A stretch of DNA of 64,000 nucleotides from Brugia malayi. Its lineage: Eukaryota; Nematoda; Chromadorea; Rhabditida; Onchocercidae. The position numbers were made by a program, and so were the translations under genes. The first letter of the stretch is position 1. Every line of letters begins with the position of its first letter. This document shows positions 61,063-64,000 of the stretch, piece by piece. The notes below the pieces were generated by a model. That model searched no databases and was not told where the DNA came from. It was given only the letters and a program-made list of their open reading frames with translations. The stretch spans positions 14,602,687 to 14,666,686 of the forward strand of contig NW_025062475.1 of the NCBI RefSeq assembly GCF_000002995.4. Reading direction: 5' to 3'.

Positions 61063-62503
61063 AGAAAAGAAAAATTGAAAATGCTAACTATCAGAATTAA
61101 TTTTCATATCTATGCTAAATATCTAAAAAAAAAAAAAAAAAAACGACTGAGAAAAGAAATTTTTATGTTAAAATATTTGAAGATTGATTAGTAATGAAAA
61201 AGAAAAAGAGAGGAAACAAAGAAATTATCAAATTTTACATTTTACAAGTATGATAGCAATATTAAGGAAAGAAATAAATTCAAAATGAATTATCACTGAT
61301 TTAATATTATCAATGCAATCATTATAATCATTCGTATTCCCCAAAAACTATCAATTGCTGAAAAAAAAAAAAAAAAAAAGGAAATGAAAGAGTCCATAAA
61401 ACATACTATTAAAGTTTTGATATTAATTATCGAATTTATTAAAATCTATAATAATGAATTTGTTAAAACTCAGAAACAAAAAGAAAAATATTTATTTAAT
61501 TTGAAAAAGAGGGAAGAAAAAGCTAAAGAAAATAGAAGATTGATGACACACTTTTCTTGCTCTCACTATTCAAATAAATTAAATAGATGATAAGAACTGA
61601 AAAGTTTTCTAATAAATTTTTTAAATTAAATTAATCTATAAATTGCAAATAAAATTGATTTTCACGTATAAATTTTAACTGCACATTTTATAAATGATAA
61701 CAATCATTTTTCCAATTGAATGATAAGAAGGGTTTTGCGAATTTTCATAGATGACATATAGGTGACAATACTACTAAAAATGTGAATGTGCTAGCAAAAC
61801 GTGTTAAAATGAAATTATTCCTAAACTTTTGAAAACAAAAGGTTAAATAAATGACCCTTCTTCATTTATAGAATGACCTTTTCTTTATATGGGACCATAA
61901 TATAACATAATAACAACACTATTTTTATATTTTTGCATACATTCAATTTGACCTCAACTTTTGCTCAATAGGATTTTTTTTTGTTTTTTTCTTTTTTTAT
62001 TACTCCTTGCATCATCCATCATCATTCATTCGCGTTTTTCATCTCACAATTCTTTTTTGATTACTTCTTCCGAAAGTACTGAAAATATTTTACCTTTTAT
62101 TTAAGCTAAAAATTTTTTAAATAAATTTAAGATTTTTTTTTTAAAATTGCTTTCCTATTTTCTTAATTACATTTACCTTAACACTAAAACTTTTTCATCT
62201 TTGAGATTCTAGCATAAATAAATCATAAAATTATTATTCACTCTGCATTAATTAATCTATATGAAGGTAAAACTTCACTTAATTCCAGAAAATAAATTCT
62301 CATCAACTTTTGCAAGCTAATATCTATAATATTGTTGCTTACTAGCATAAAAATTTTTAAAAATAATAAAAATAGCTTAAAGAAATCTTTTCACCCTAAA
62401 ATTGCCACATTTCTTGCTAAAGACCACACAGTAAATTTGTTAATTTCAAATTAATTCTTATGCCATGCGATTGACACTCCTCTGCAATCTCTAGATAGGT
62501 GAT

Positions 62504-62516
62504 TAACCTTTGACCT
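62504..62516 (-). promoter_or_regulatory. DR1-like nuclear receptor site
   Basis: The minus strand reads AGGTCAAAGGTTA, a direct repeat of the nuclear-receptor half-site with one-base spacing and a single deviation from consensus. DR1 sites bind HNF4-type receptors, a family greatly expanded in nematodes. It lies within a locally less AT-rich stretch but no target gene is visible nearby. Confidence 0.25.
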
Positions 62517-64000
62517 GAATAGAACTTTCCATATCCCACCGACAACAATCGATCTAACCTTCCCTTTTGTTCTTTGATCAGCAAATATTAGCATAACTGT
62601 TATGTTTATGGATAATTGTTAACTATCACATCAAACTGATTCATTATGAACTACTCCAGCTATCAACTAACATACAAAGTAAATTTTCGAAAAAAAATTA
62701 ATCATAGTTTTTCATTAAAAAAACTGAAAACTCATTTTGTTATTAGCATTCCATTCCGGTTATTCGGAAAAATTCTTTAGGAAATTCGCATTGTTAGCTT
62801 GTTTCATTGATTAAATAAAATCATGCATATATTAAACAATATCTTACATAATAATTTATAATGGAAGCAACGAATTTAAAAAGCAAAACAGATCTTTTTA
62901 CTACAATTAATAATAATAATAATTAATTATAATATTTTCTAGTAAAACAGAACAAAAAGGAAAACAATGAATAACAATGAAAGATACGAAATTCACTGAC
63001 ACTTTATTTGTTGCGAAATATTAACAATTTCTGGAAAAAAAAAATAGACAATAATTTAAGAGAAAAGAGCCACTTTGTTGCTTAAATTTACATTTCTCTC
63101 AATAATCCCTCCAATAAAACTTATCTCAAATCCTAAAATGATTCAATAAAATGATTCAAATCCTAACTATTTTGATAATATATGCAACCACATTCAAAAT
63201 ATTCCAGATGATACTCATTTTCATTTCAAAAATTTTGCCATAGTGCTTACCGTTCCTCTTCTAATCACTTCCCTAGTGCTTTAACTGAAAGAATTGCTAA
63301 ACAGAATTTTTGAAATTACAAAAATTTTCACCTAAATAGTTTTAAGCGGTAAGAAAATGAATACGAAACATAAAAATATCTTTCAATACAAAAATACCAT
63401 TTTTTTAACATAAGAAAATAAACCATTCCAAAAAAAGTGAGTTCAATTATTGATATAAAACGTTGTACTGATTCAAATAAAACGATGCTCAAAGAAATTA
63501 ATGCTGTACTGTTCCATCACAAATTCTAACTATGTCAAACAAAATATGTTAAAATGTAAATGCAGCACTTTTCTTTTTCATTTTTGCTTCAACTCATTTA
63601 TATCTAATCATTTGATATATCCAAATTACATGTTTTGTTAGTGTAAAATTATTGAGCACCAAAACTAACAAATTATTTTCCCAACAGCAAAAAGAAAAAA
63701 AAAAGAACACATCAAAATGTCAAAAGTTTTTTCTTTGTTCAAATAAGTGACAATTAATCAAATTGCTGAAAAAGAAATAGTTGAAGTTGTATATAATAAG
63801 TAAATAAGCGGAACAAAAGTGAAGAGCACTTCTAATATAAGCAACAATAGAAGGAAACAAGTCATGATTTACTCTCATCATAATTTCACTCTTTATAATC
63901 TATCAATATTTTCCTTCTTTTTTTCTCTTCTCCACTGGTAATTCTAGGTATAGAATGAAAGCTAAATAGAATGATTAAGAAGGAATTGGAAGGAAAGAGA

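Larger units (their letters stand above)
59469..64000. other. gene-free region upstream of the GalNAc-transferase
   Basis: No exon chain was recognised. It contains an (ATT/AAT)n patch at about 59756-59830, a GC-richer patch at 59860-59995, a GA microsatellite at about 61022-61056, poly-A at 61125-61143 and 61360-61378, and a less AT-rich stretch around 62460-62600. The left part is likely the GalNAc-transferase promoter. Confidence 0.5.

Noticed and set aside
61384..61590. 68-residue Lys-rich ORF in the right spacer
   Set aside because: Composition follows the A-rich DNA; no motif, splice partner or start context supports it.

Overview
This window is nuclear DNA of a parasitic nematode, most likely a filarial worm (Onchocercidae) or close spirurid relative. 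It is very AT-rich and full of homopolymer and dinucleotide tracts. Genes are split into many short exons by introns of about 100-600 nt with nematode splice signals (GT donors, TTTCAG or TTTTAG acceptors). Several start codons lie a few bases after an AG acceptor, as expected for spliced-leader trans-splicing. The species call is inference; the eukaryotic nematode character is seen directly in gene structure and protein similarity. No bacterial, plasmid or CRISPR content was seen.

Layout. 0-3.2 kb is gene-poor, with a perfect hairpin and short tandem repeats. 3.27-4.41 kb (+) is a small cysteine-rich membrane protein gene. 5.5-10.6 kb (-) is the Mediator subunit MED15/mdt-15. 12.6-22.8 kb (-) is the spliceosomal DEAD-box helicase DDX23/PRP28, with one GC-AG intron and a decayed exon copy inside another intron. 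22.8-29.3 kb is a 6.5-kb divergent intergenic region rich in microsatellites. 29.3-31.9 kb (+) is mitochondrial lipoyl synthase. 32.9-35.3 kb (+) is an unrecognised protein with a cold-shock/OB-like segment. 36.8-39.7 kb (+) is RGP1, part of a RAB6 exchange-factor complex. 39.9-42.3 kb (-) is a CDK2AP1/DOC-1 gene followed 49 bp later by DPH7, a probable operon. 43.4-44.05 kb (+) is a copper chaperone (ATOX1/cuc-1). 44.7-48.4 kb (-) is UTP25 and 48.9-50.3 kb (-) is elongin B. 51.8-53.4 kb (-) is DENR. 54.5-59.5 kb (-) is a polypeptide GalNAc-transferase. 59.5-64 kb has no recognised gene but holds a GC-richer patch with a retrotransposon-like primer-binding sequence.

The genes are ordinary housekeeping functions (transcription, splicing, ribosome biogenesis, translation re-initiation, cofactor synthesis, metal handling, secretory glycosylation) and do not form one pathway. 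Exon chains below were assembled by eye. In each recognised gene the exon lengths keep a single open frame across all junctions, which is strong internal evidence. The MED15 3' end, the CDK2AP1 5' end, one UTP25 splice donor and one GalNAc-transferase splice acceptor are less certain. I found no convincing new multi-gene system. The most useful leads are the tight CDK2AP1-DPH7 gene pair, the GC-AG intron, the decayed helicase exon, the unrecognised OB-like protein and the possible retroelement relic.
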